Positions 22,815 to 31,420 of a stretch of DNA of 64,000 nucleotides are shown here, in pieces. Source of the stretch: an uncultured Flavobacteriaceae bacterium (lineage in GTDB: Bacteria > Bacteroidota > Bacteroidia > Flavobacteriales > Flavobacteriaceae); the NCBI GenBank assembly GCA_947503005.1, contig CANNCA010000002.1, forward strand, positions 310,001-374,000, in the 5' to 3' direction. Each line of letters begins with the position of its first letter. The stretch's first letter is position 1. The notes under the pieces were generated by a model. It did no database searches, was not told the DNA's origin, and saw only the letters and a program-made list of their open reading frames with translations. Both the position numbers and the translations under genes were made by a program.

Positions 22815-24371
22815 ATGAATCAATACCTAAAGCCAAATAAAGACAGGTTACAAAATACAATTAAGCATATTGTAGTACTGATGCTTGAGAATAGGTCATT
22901 CGACAACCTTTTGGGCTGGCTATACGAAGACGAAGCACCACCAGATGGGCAACATTTTGAGGGATTAACCAAAGACTTGTGGAACCCACTTGATAATTTA
23001 GACACCGATGGCATTCCATTTATTGAGAAAGTCCCTATAGAGAAAAACGGACAGCATAAGGAGCATAGGGGCAATGTTGTCCCGAATCCTGTAGATTTTA
23101 CGTTACCAAATCCCGATCCAGGGGAAGGTTACAAAGATACCAATCACCAATTGTTTCTTAAATACGAAGTACCATTACAGTACCCGCCACCGGCATTGAA
23201 TCAAGGTTTCGTTCAAAACTACCAGAACGCCATGTTGTATGGAGCATACAGTTTTGGAGACGATCCCGTAAATCCGCGTGCCATTATGAAATGCTATACT
23301 CCCGAGCAAACACCAGTTTTGAGTAAGTTGGCAAAGAACTTTGCAGTTCTTGATCATTACCATTGCTCGGTACCGAGTCAGACCATCCCCAATCGTGACT
23401 TTGTGCACGCTGCAACCTCAACAGGCCATGTGAACAACGGTTTGGCAGTTCAATGCGGTGCAAATACCATTTTCCACCAGATACAGGAGGCAATTGATTC
23501 TGGTTGCGATGATTTAAACTGGGGAATTTTCGGCAACAATGTGTTCACTGACGATAAAGACAAAGAAGGGAAATTTGGCAATGATCATTTCTCTCTTACC
23601 AGGCTCATCATGACGCAATTGCAAAGTAAAAAGTATGATAAGAATTTTGGCACACTCACAGATTTTGCAGACAAATGTAAAAATGGGGAGCTACCGAGCT
23701 ATTCATTCCTGGAACCAAACTACGGAGGTCCAGGACAGAACGACCAGCATCCCCCTTCGGACATCCGAGCCGGTGAAAAACTTATTGCAGATATTTATAA
23801 TATGGTAAAAGATTCTCCGGCCTTTGAAAGTACAATGCTTATCATTACTTATGATGAACATGGTGGCTGCTATGACCATGTTCCACCTCCCAATGGGGCA
23901 AAGAACCCCTATTCCGATAAGAGACCTGGGCAGGACGGATTCCTTTTTAATCGTTTTGGTGTAAGAGTGCCTTGTGTAGTTGTTAACCCCTATATAAAGA
24001 AAGGGCGAATTGCCAGGCCCGACGGGTATATTCCTTTCGATCATTCGTCGATAATTAAAACAATTCAAAATTGCTTTGAACTTAAAGGAAGCCTCACCGA
24101 AAGGGATAAAGCAGCACCCGATTTTTCCTGCCTACTGGAACTGGAAAATCCCCGCGAAGATGATATACCAGAATTGGAACCCTTGGGTTTTGAGATGCAA
24201 ATGGACAAAGGACACGTGAATGACTTACACCACCTAATTGGCGATGTTCTCGAGGCTATGACCGGGAACCCTAAGCCATTGGCCTGTGACCTTTTAGAAT
24301 ATATTCAATTGAATTATGCTATGCATTTTGGTCCTGACAAAGGTGAAATATCCAATGAAGAAAAAAGCTAG
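22815..24371 (+). CDS. Phospholipase C/acid phosphatase-type phosphoesterase
   Basis: 518-aa enzyme of the phosphoesterase family that includes bacterial phospholipase C and acid phosphatase AcpA. Signatures: HIVVLMLENRSFDNLLG with Glu25-Asn26 (metal site), DHYHCSVPSQTIPNRDFVH, SFLEPNYGG, HPPSDIRAGE and ITYDEHGGCYDHVPPP near the second metal site. Substrate is a phosphodiester or phosphomonoester, not resolved further. Unlike secreted PLCs there is no Tat or Sec signal. I start it at ATG 22815, directly after the DNase II stop codon; the longer in-frame extension to 22731 overlaps the DNase II gene and has no family homology that I can see. Confidence 0.88.
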   Translation: MNQYLKPNKDRLQNTIKHIVVLMLENRSFDNLLGWLYEDEAPPDGQHFEGLTKDLWNPLDNLDTDGIPFIEKVPIEKNGQHKEHRGNVVPNPVDFTLPNPDPGEGYKDTNHQLFLKYEVPLQYPPPALNQGFVQNYQNAMLYGAYSFGDDPVNPRAIMKCYTPEQTPVLSKLAKNFAVLDHYHCSVPSQTIPNRDFVHAATSTGHVNNGLAVQCGANTIFHQIQEAIDSGCDDLNWGIFGNNVFTDDKDKEGKFGNDHFSLTRLIMTQLQSKKYDKNFGTLTDFADKCKNGELPSYSFLEPNYGGPGQNDQHPPSDIRAGEKLIADIYNMVKDSPAFESTMLIITYDEHGGCYDHVPPPNGAKNPYSDKRPGQDGFLFNRFGVRVPCVVVNPYIKKGRIARPDGYIPFDHSSIIKTIQNCFELKGSLTERDKAAPDFSCLLELENPREDDIPELEPLGFEMQMDKGHVNDLHHLIGDVLEAMTGNPKPLACDLLEYIQLNYAMHFGPDKGEISNEEKS

Positions 24372-24452
24372 GACAATACAAGCTTTAATAATGATATTTC
24401 ATAACCCCAAAGTGGTATGCAGTTGTTAATCTCAATTTAAAACGAATTAAAT

Positions 24453-25850
24453 ATGAAAACTTTTACTCTAATCTTCACTTCCTTTATACTGACAATTTGC
24501 CTTATAAGTTGTAAGGAATCATCAAATACTTATCAAGACTTAGATAAAGACAATACAAATCTTTCTGAAGATAATACAGACTTTGCTGAAAATCGTATAG
24601 ATTACCCGGATTTTGGCTATATGATTCCTGTCAAAGATTATAAGGGACGTGTTTTTAGACTCCGTGATGACTTTCCGAAGAATGAACCCAAGGCAGATGC
24701 AGCACTTAACGAAATCCTTTCGATAGATTTTAAGAAGGACTGGGAAGCTTATATGTCGGCCGTAAAAAGGTACGTTTTTGATGGGAATGCCAAACTTGAT
24801 TACGAAAATTCTTTTTTTCTTGAAGACAATACTAAAAGAGATTGGTACCATGTGCCATGGCAACATTGGGGAAAAACCGGAAGGGAGGGTTTTCATGGAC
24901 TTACTCAAGAGGGCCCTGTTGGTGTTCAGGCTTTAGCCCAAACTCAAACTGATTCTACCCACGCGTATGCCGTTGGATTTTATAATGATTTAGGAGGATA
25001 TACTATAGGTAAAGTGTGGCCCTCTGCTACCCCTAATTATTCCAGTTTAAAGACTGAAGGATTTCCGGAAGGTACTGTGGTTGCGAAAGTGTTATTCGTT
25101 CCCCTTGATAAAGATGAAGTCCCTTATCTTGAAAATCCGATAAGTTGGAATGCCTACATATATGCCACGGATATTCCAGGTATGTTGATACCCCTTAATG
25201 GAGATGGTAGTCTTACCCGAGTTAAGAGCAAAGTAAACTTGATTCAAATGGATATTATGGTAAAGGATGCCAGAGCAATTGATACAGGAGGATGGGTTTT
25301 CGGAACCTATGTATATCAAGGAAAATTAGGTAATGAAAACCGTTGGGATAATTTAATGCCAGTTGGTATTATGTGGGGTGAAGACCCAACGAATAAATTA
25401 AGTAGCATCAATCCAAAGCCGGTTAGCACAATGATCAATTCAAACTTAAAAGAAACTATTATTAATCCATCTCCAGATCTTCCTCCAATGCATTTAGGGT
25501 GGAATTCTAGATTAAACGGCCCTGTAGACGATCCTACTTCAAGCTGTATGGCATGCCATAGTACTGCCCAATATCCAGTTATTAGCCCCATACTTGCACA
25601 AATAAATAACCCTCCTATTAGTGTCCCTGAAAACGGCACCATGGCCTCTGACGCTTGGATGAAATGGTTTAGGAATGTTCCTTGTGGTGAACCTTTTGAT
25701 CCTCAGGCGACTAGTTTTGATTACAGTCTGCAGTTAGTAAAGAGTATACAAAACTATATTGAATACACATCTGCCGTTCAAAAAGGAATTTACCATGAAA
25801 ATTATTGGTCAGATGAGTACAAAGTTCATAGAAACATATTGGTGGAATAA
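24453..25850 (+). CDS. Monoheme c-type cytochrome lipoprotein, paralogue of 20156-21586
   Basis: 465-aa lipoprotein (lipobox LIS-Cys20) with the same layout as the first cytochrome: an aromatic-rich domain (RDWYHVPWQHWG, GREGFHGL, YNDLGGYTIGKVW, GGWVFGTYVYQG, LGWNSRLNGP) and one haem site Cys365-Met-Ala-Cys368-His369. The two copies diverge over most of their length but keep these blocks, so the duplication is old or the copies came together. It closes the cluster; a 250-bp non-coding region follows. The two copies may work on different partners or in series (inference). Confidence 0.82.
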   Translation: MKTFTLIFTSFILTICLISCKESSNTYQDLDKDNTNLSEDNTDFAENRIDYPDFGYMIPVKDYKGRVFRLRDDFPKNEPKADAALNEILSIDFKKDWEAYMSAVKRYVFDGNAKLDYENSFFLEDNTKRDWYHVPWQHWGKTGREGFHGLTQEGPVGVQALAQTQTDSTHAYAVGFYNDLGGYTIGKVWPSATPNYSSLKTEGFPEGTVVAKVLFVPLDKDEVPYLENPISWNAYIYATDIPGMLIPLNGDGSLTRVKSKVNLIQMDIMVKDARAIDTGGWVFGTYVYQGKLGNENRWDNLMPVGIMWGEDPTNKLSSINPKPVSTMINSNLKETIINPSPDLPPMHLGWNSRLNGPVDDPTSSCMACHSTAQYPVISPILAQINNPPISVPENGTMASDAWMKWFRNVPCGEPFDPQATSFDYSLQLVKSIQNYIEYTSAVQKGIYHENYWSDEYKVHRNILVE

Positions 25851-25860
25851 ATAGTTTTAA

Positions 25861-25960
25861 TACTCCATACATATGCATAGAGCTAAATAAGAGGACAACG
25901 TGGTCATATTTAGTTTGTAGTTAACCATTTGGACGAAGAATTTTAACTTTGTATGGAGTA
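25861..25960. repeat. Widely spaced 11-bp inverted repeat after the cytochrome cluster
   Basis: TACTCCATACA (25861-25871) and TGTATGGAGTA (25950-25960) are exact reverse complements separated by 78 bp. A TAACTTTG -7-like box (25944-25951) overlaps the second copy. It could be a pair of operator sites or the ends of a very small mobile remnant. Confidence 0.5.
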
Positions 25961-26109
25961 GTCTATATTATCTTCAAGCAAAAGGCATTATTCTAACAAA
26001 AACTGACAATTTTAGCTAAAAAGTTCAACTACTGATAAGAAGTGACAGTTTTGGTGTCTCTCGTTTTTAGGCTTTTTCTATTCATTAAATGTTCTAAACG
26101 AAGTTTTCA

Positions 26110-26117
26110 TAGTTTTG
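26110..26117 (+). promoter_or_regulatory. Candidate -7 element (TAGTTTTG) for the sensor kinase
   Basis: Full TAnnTTTG match ending 24 bp before the ATG at 26142. It overlaps a TTG codon at 26115, which therefore is not the translation start. No good -33 TTG is seen. Confidence 0.55.
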
Positions 26118-26141
26118 GGTAGCTCAAAATCCGATAACGAA

Positions 26142-28007
26142 ATGAAAAAGTGCTACTTCATCGTAATTATATTTTCTTCCTTTTTCGTTTTTGGGCAAAA
26201 AGCAAGGGTGGCTGATGCTACAACCCTAGAGGACATAGAGAAATATTTAAGAAAATCTAAGGAATTCAAAACTTCTCAAATTGACAGCTCACTGTTTTTT
26301 GTTAATAAGGCGATAACGCTATCCCAAAAAATAAAAGATGTCAATGTAAACGCCAAGCTTAGAGCGCACAAGGCTGGAATATTAATCGTGACAGGGGAAT
26401 ACGAAGAAGCGGAAAATCTTCTAAATCAGAATATAAAATTGGTGAAGATTGATTCCCAGATTCTAGGGATGACTTATAATAATATGGGCAATCTTTTTCA
26501 CTACAAGCAGGATTTTGAAAATGCCGTTAAATATTATGTACAAGCGTCTAACATATTAACACAACCTGAAAATATAGCGGTATTAAGCAAAGCTTTTGCA
26601 AATATTGGAAGTATTCATGCGCGATTGGGAAACTCTGAAAAGGCTATACTTTATATGACCAAGGCATTGGATAACGTTGGACAGGATGACAGGTTGAAAA
26701 TGCAAGTTTTAGCTAACTTATCTGGTGTATATTATGACGAAAAAAATGTTGACAAGGCAATTACGGTTTCACACGAAGCCGAAGAATTGGCTAAGACGTA
26801 TAAATCAGTTTCGGTTTTAGGTTTGATTTATTCCAATTTATGTAGGTATTATTTGTATAAGGAAAAATATAACACTGCTATTGAATATGGAAAGAAAGCT
26901 CTATCCATAAAGAAAAACCAAAATCAGAATACCAGTATTGTAACTAATAATTTGGGATATGCTTTTTTACAAAACGGAAAAAACGGCGAAGCCATTTATT
27001 ACCTAAATCTATCGTTACCAGTGGCCAAAGGTGAATTGAGGTCATTGGTATACAATAATCTTTCGCAAGCATATCAAAATAAGGGAGATTATAAAAAAGC
27101 CTATGAATATTTAGAGCAGAACATAAGAGTAAAAGATTCCATTGACATTCAAGCGCAACGTGAAAAAGTTGATGAACTTACAGAAAAATACGAATCAGAA
27201 AAGCAACAACAACGTATTAACCTGCTACGTACAAAAGATGATTTAAACCAAAGCAAATTAAAAGAACAACGTAATCTTATTTGGGCGCTGGCGATTTTTG
27301 TTCTTTCAACGATTGGTCTGGGAATTATGATTTATCGCAATCAAAAGATAAATCTTTTATTGAATACTTCTAAAATTCAGAACCGACTACTTCAAACACA
27401 ATTGAACCCGCATTTTCTTTTTAATGCTTTGAACAGCATGCAAGGTTTCAACTATTCTGATGAAAAAAAGAAACTTTCTGATTATATCAATAGTTTCAGC
27501 AAGCTGATGCGGTCTATTTTAGAAAGCTCTGATCAAGACTTTATAACTATAGAGGAAGATGCACAAGCTTTGACCGAATATATTAACCTACAGCGACTTA
27601 ATGCAGATGAACAGTTTACCGCTTCAGTTACAATAACCGATGATTTGAACCAGCATACACAAATACCGCCGATGTTTACACAACCATTTGTCGAAAACGC
27701 AATAATTCATGGAATGAAGAATTTGAAAAATGGCGCAATTGATATTACATACAGCAAAAAGGATGAAAACCTCATATTGCTGATAAGGGACAACGGAAAG
27801 GGTTTTTCAACCGAATCATTGGAGAATTCCGAAAAGTTACATCGTTCGATGAGTGTGGACATCCTAAAGGAAAGAATAACCAACCTTAGAAAAACATTAG
27901 GTTATAAATGCGAAATACGAACTAATTCGGGCGATACTGGAACAGCCGTAACTTTGATATTTCCGTTACGTCAAAAAAAATTAGGAGTATCTTTAAAACA
28001 TGGGTGA
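26142..28007 (+). CDS. TPR-containing sensor histidine kinase (LytS/His_kinase type)
   Basis: 621-aa membrane sensor. A signal peptide (KKCYFIVIIFSSFFVFGQ) leads to about seven TPR-like repeats (residues 30-350), then a coiled coil and one transmembrane segment (NLIWALAIFVLSTIGLGIMI, about 384-403). The cytoplasmic kinase region has the phosphoacceptor His424 in QLNPHFLFNALNSMQ and an ATPase domain with QPFVENAIIHGM and DNGKGFS. Such TPR kinases sense an unknown periplasmic signal. It overlaps the LytTR regulator gene by 8 bp, so they are a translationally coupled two-component pair. ATG 26142 is preferred to TTG 26115, which lies in the promoter. Confidence 0.92.
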   Translation: MKKCYFIVIIFSSFFVFGQKARVADATTLEDIEKYLRKSKEFKTSQIDSSLFFVNKAITLSQKIKDVNVNAKLRAHKAGILIVTGEYEEAENLLNQNIKLVKIDSQILGMTYNNMGNLFHYKQDFENAVKYYVQASNILTQPENIAVLSKAFANIGSIHARLGNSEKAILYMTKALDNVGQDDRLKMQVLANLSGVYYDEKNVDKAITVSHEAEELAKTYKSVSVLGLIYSNLCRYYLYKEKYNTAIEYGKKALSIKKNQNQNTSIVTNNLGYAFLQNGKNGEAIYYLNLSLPVAKGELRSLVYNNLSQAYQNKGDYKKAYEYLEQNIRVKDSIDIQAQREKVDELTEKYESEKQQQRINLLRTKDDLNQSKLKEQRNLIWALAIFVLSTIGLGIMIYRNQKINLLLNTSKIQNRLLQTQLNPHFLFNALNSMQGFNYSDEKKKLSDYINSFSKLMRSILESSDQDFITIEEDAQALTEYINLQRLNADEQFTASVTITDDLNQHTQIPPMFTQPFVENAIIHGMKNLKNGAIDITYSKKDENLILLIRDNGKGFSTESLENSEKLHRSMSVDILKERITNLRKTLGYKCEIRTNSGDTGTAVTLIFPLRQKKLGVSLKHG

Positions 28008-28749
28008 GGCCTTTACTTGCATAATTATTGAGGATGATTTCAGCAGTTCAAGTTTTATAAAGAACGTCATTGTCAAAAACTTCCCCAAGGTTAAGATTCT
28101 TTCAACAATCACCTCTATACTAACCGCTGAAATCGAGTTGCCCAAGTCCAATCCTGATTTTGTGATCCTTGATATTAATTTGCAAGATGGCAATGCATTC
28201 ACCTTATTGAGAGAATTGGATTCCATCCAATTCAAAATTTTGTTCGTTACCGCGCATAACAAATATGCAGTCGAGGCTTTTAAGTTTAGCGCGCTCGATT
28301 TTCTTCTAAAACCAATATATCCGGATGACTTGGTAATGTCGATTCACAAAATAATAGAAGAATTGGAAAACCAACAATACCACAACCAGCTGGAAGCATT
28401 TTTCCATAATTACAATACGAAGAACGATCAAAAAAAATTAGTTCTAAAAAATCTTGAAACAGTTCATGTTGTTGATCTTGACGAGATTGTGTATATAGAG
28501 TCTGATAATAACTACTCCAATTTTCATCTAAAGGATGGGCGTAAAGTTTTAATCTCAAAAACCTTAAAATCGTTTGAAAAAAAATTAAGAAACGAAAACT
28601 TCTTCAGAGCACATCAAAGTTATTTGATCAACTTAAGTTATGTTCGTGCTTTTGATAAAAAAAATGATACGGTTACTCTAATTAACTCCGTTAACCTTCC
28701 TGTTTCCCAAAGAAAAAGAAAAGAACTCATCGAGATTTTGGTTCAATAA
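28000..28749 (+). CDS. LytTR-family response regulator
   Basis: 249-aa regulator. The receiver domain (5-120) has acidic residues at IIEDDF, phosphoacceptor Asp58 in VILDINL, Thr in FVTAHN and Lys in FLLKPI. The C-terminal LytTR DNA-binding domain (about 145-245) includes DEIVYIESDNNYSNFHL, FFRAHQSYLIN and LPVSQRKRKEL. It binds DNA as an activator of membrane or surface genes; likely targets are the lipoprotein and esterase genes just downstream, though no shared operator was identified. It is coupled to the preceding kinase by an 8-bp overlap. Confidence 0.93.
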   Translation: MGEAFTCIIIEDDFSSSSFIKNVIVKNFPKVKILSTITSILTAEIELPKSNPDFVILDINLQDGNAFTLLRELDSIQFKILFVTAHNKYAVEAFKFSALDFLLKPIYPDDLVMSIHKIIEELENQQYHNQLEAFFHNYNTKNDQKKLVLKNLETVHVVDLDEIVYIESDNNYSNFHLKDGRKVLISKTLKSFEKKLRNENFFRAHQSYLINLSYVRAFDKKNDTVTLINSVNLPVSQRKRKELIEILVQ

Positions 28750-28935
28750 TTACTTTTACCTGCATAAAAGTGAGCGAATTCTAACTACAACCGCTCGAAT
28801 TCTAATTCTTAGTCAATAAACTATCTGTATGGTCTAATTTTAGTACAGCCATTCCCTGACCACACCTAAAAATATTAAACAAACTAAGATTGTACGTTCA
28901 GTACTATGTAGTGGTTATCCTTAAAATCATTTGTT

Positions 28936-29745
28936 ATGAAAAGAAAAGTGTTATTCGTAATCTCAGTCGTTGTTTCATTTTTCACTGTCGTGATTTCTTG
29001 TGATAGTGAAGGTGAAGTGCCCCCAGGGCCGCTAACGGATACGGATTTGTTAAATGATTTTTGGTTCGGTTCTTACCAAGAAGATGCCTTGACAAACCCG
29101 GAAGATCCATTGCCGGGCTTTATCTATTTGCAAATACCCGAGACTGGAAATTTTGATGGCGAACTATACTTTTCTTACAGTGGATGCGACGGAGGAGTGG
29201 ACTTAGGAAGAGTAAGTGGAACCGTTGCGAACGGAAATCTAGACGGCTCATGGAGTGGAAACGTTGACGGTGAAAATGTTGGTGGTTCATATACTGGTGA
29301 ATTGATTAATGAAGAACGCTATCAAGGTATTTATACAAATGCTGGCGGTAAAGTCGAAATTGAGTGTGATGAGGATTTTAGCTACTTCGTTGCCCCTAAC
29401 GGCACTTGGTTCTTGAATAAATCTGGAAATAACAAATCACTTGATATATCGGTAGATACAAATTCAGATCCCATAGCGCTAACTTGGAAAGGCGGCAATC
29501 AGTCCGATATTGTGTACAACGTAGTTTTTGTAGATGCCGAATGCCTGGAGCAAAATTTAGACTTAGAAGAGTGCCTGATGTGGAGCGGCATCACAACCAC
29601 CAACTCAATAGTCTATGGTCAGGGTATCGGTGAAACGGTGCCAGCTGAAAGACTTGTTTTGGGTAGATCTTACCTCGCTTCGATTACCTGCGTCAATTCA
29701 TCGGGCGAAGCGACAGTTTCCAGCAATATTATTTTTATTCGATAG
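28936..29745 (+). CDS. Hypothetical lipoprotein (269 aa)
   Basis: Unrecognised surface or periplasmic lipoprotein. The signal peptide ends at the lipobox VIS-Cys22, followed by a short acidic linker (DSEGEVPPGP). Residues 35-150 are Gly/Asp/Asn-rich and probably form a beta-sandwich (FDGELYFSYSGCDGGVDLG, NGNLDGSWSGNVDGENVG). Residues 170-269 look like a fibronectin-type fold (ALTWKGGNQSDIVYNVVFV, ASITCVNSSGEATVSSN). It lies directly downstream of the LytTR system. A near -7 box, TAATTTTA, precedes the gene by about 100 bp. Confidence 0.75.
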   Translation: MKRKVLFVISVVVSFFTVVISCDSEGEVPPGPLTDTDLLNDFWFGSYQEDALTNPEDPLPGFIYLQIPETGNFDGELYFSYSGCDGGVDLGRVSGTVANGNLDGSWSGNVDGENVGGSYTGELINEERYQGIYTNAGGKVEIECDEDFSYFVAPNGTWFLNKSGNNKSLDISVDTNSDPIALTWKGGNQSDIVYNVVFVDAECLEQNLDLEECLMWSGITTTNSIVYGQGIGETVPAERLVLGRSYLASITCVNSSGEATVSSNIIFIR

Positions 29746-29799
29746 TTTAATATGTGTTATGCTGCATTTGATATGCGCGAACTTTAATTATTTCAAATT

Positions 29800-30741
29800 A
29801 TGGAAATTAAAAAAATAGCGGTCTTCTTTTTATTCTTAGTGGTTATTTCTTGTGTAAAGAATGACGATTCAGATCCACCGATTACCGGTGAACCTCAAAA
29901 TATATCGGTGTTGATTGCCCCAAACCTGACCGATGCCAATTATTCTTCAGCGGAAGAAGAGCATTATGTTATTCGAAACGATAAAACCCATTTGAATACC
30001 ATGCTACTTTTTTTAGGCGGTACTAGAAGCGCTCCAGATGATTATAGGTTTGTTTGCGATCATGCCGCATCAATAGGTTTGGATGTTATTAGTTTATCAT
30101 ATCCAAATAGTGTCGCCGCGGCACCATTGGGGTCCAGTTCAGACCCGCTCATATTTGACAATTACAGGGATGAAATTTGTTTTGGTGACCAATCAAGCGA
30201 TGAGGTCGATGTAAATGCTTTGAATAGTATCAACTCCAGGGTCGAAAATCTTTTGAAATACCTAAACTTGGAGTATCCCGACCAAAACTGGGGCCAATAT
30301 TTAACAGCATCGAACACCCCCCGCTGGGATAAAATAATTATTTCTGGGCATTCTCAAGGTGCAGGGCATGCTAGCTATTTGGGAAAAATATATTCGGTGA
30401 ACCGGGTAGTTATGTTCTCGGGACCCAATGATTACAGTACCTTTTTTGACGCACCTGCCAATTGGTTATCTGAAAGTGGTGAAACACCTTTGAGTAAACA
30501 TTTTTCCCTGTTACACGAACGAGATCAAGTTGTAGATTTTGCCTTTCAAGTAACCAATTTGAGAGCTTTAGGGCTTTTATCGGCGAATGAAGAACCCGTC
30601 TTAGCAGATGATTTGACAACACCTTATTCAAATGCTAATTCTTTGTCAATAAATACACCGGCCCTTTCATTTCACAACGGGCCTATTGGGTCTAATCGAA
30701 TATTGCCTGAAATCTGGACGTATCTATTTATTGGCAATTGA
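29800..30741 (+). CDS. Lipase-like alpha/beta-hydrolase lipoprotein
   Basis: 313-aa lipoprotein (lipobox VIS-Cys18, then acidic KNDDSD). The fold signals are TMLLFLGGTR at the oxyanion position and IIISGHSQGAGHA, with the nucleophile Ser in GHSQG; an acid residue may be in LLHERDQVVDF and a late His in ALSFHNGPIG. It resembles secreted alpha/beta-hydrolases of the BPSS1187 type in overall pattern, but I cannot assign the substrate. It is probably displayed on the outer membrane. It lies 54 bp after the preceding lipoprotein gene, likely in one operon. Confidence 0.78.
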   Translation: MEIKKIAVFFLFLVVISCVKNDDSDPPITGEPQNISVLIAPNLTDANYSSAEEEHYVIRNDKTHLNTMLLFLGGTRSAPDDYRFVCDHAASIGLDVISLSYPNSVAAAPLGSSSDPLIFDNYRDEICFGDQSSDEVDVNALNSINSRVENLLKYLNLEYPDQNWGQYLTASNTPRWDKIIISGHSQGAGHASYLGKIYSVNRVVMFSGPNDYSTFFDAPANWLSESGETPLSKHFSLLHERDQVVDFAFQVTNLRALGLLSANEEPVLADDLTTPYSNANSLSINTPALSFHNGPIGSNRILPEIWTYLFIGN

Positions 30742-30811
30742 CATAGATAATAAGTGACCCAAGGTGAAAGTATTTGTTTTGCTGTAAGTGATACTGTAAG
30801 GAATATAAGGT

Positions 30812-31288
30812 ATGAGGCAAAAGACTAATACTATGGTACTGACTATTGTAACACTTGTGTTATGTTCAAACCACTTTGTTTATGGGCAAAAAGAAAATAC
30901 TCAAAAAATAGGTTTTTATAAAAATGCAATTTATGGAAGTATTGGTACTACTGGTTTCTTCGCCTCAGCAACTAGCTATTATGAACGAATGATAGCGAAG
31001 CGGGGAAAAATCTCATCGTTCGTCAAAGTTGGAGCCGGAACTTATGAAACATGGGGAGGAAATGGAACCTACGTTCTTGCTCAATATGGAATCTTAACGG
31101 GCGTCAAGAAACATCATTTAGAACTAGGTGTCGGGCCTACTTATTTTATAAAAGGAAATGTACATGAGGGTTTGTCTGGTACGGCAACTATTGGTTGGAG
31201 GGTTCAAAAACCCGGAGAGAGTTTCATGTTTAGAATGGGGGTTTCATTTCCCGAGAGCATCTATATTGGGATAGGGATTTCTTTTTAG
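30812..31288 (+). CDS. Small outer-membrane beta-barrel-like protein
   Basis: 158-aa exported protein. The signal peptide (TMVLTIVTLVLCSNHFVYGQ) is followed by alternating polar and hydrophobic strands rich in Gly, Tyr and Phe (GFYKNAIYGSIGTTGFFAS, FVKVGAGTYETWG, HHLELGVGPTYFIKG) and ends in aromatic IGIGISF, a terminal Phe typical of barrel proteins inserted by BAM. Function is not recognised. It sits between two esterase-like lipoprotein genes in the same orientation. Confidence 0.75.
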   Translation: MRQKTNTMVLTIVTLVLCSNHFVYGQKENTQKIGFYKNAIYGSIGTTGFFASATSYYERMIAKRGKISSFVKVGAGTYETWGGNGTYVLAQYGILTGVKKHHLELGVGPTYFIKGNVHEGLSGTATIGWRVQKPGESFMFRMGVSFPESIYIGIGISF

Positions 31289-31420
31289 ATGAAGCTCTAA
31301 TTTATTTTATTGAAATATGACAAATGAAAAATCGTTATCAGTATAGGTAACAAACCTCAACTACAGTGAAACGTAGTTTAGCTCAAGCACTATGAGCAAT
31401 ATTAAAGAAAAACTATAGTT

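Noticed and set aside
26115-26141. TTG start for the sensor kinase
   Set aside because: It overlaps the -7 box TAGTTTTG and would spoil the signal peptide; ATG 26142 fits.
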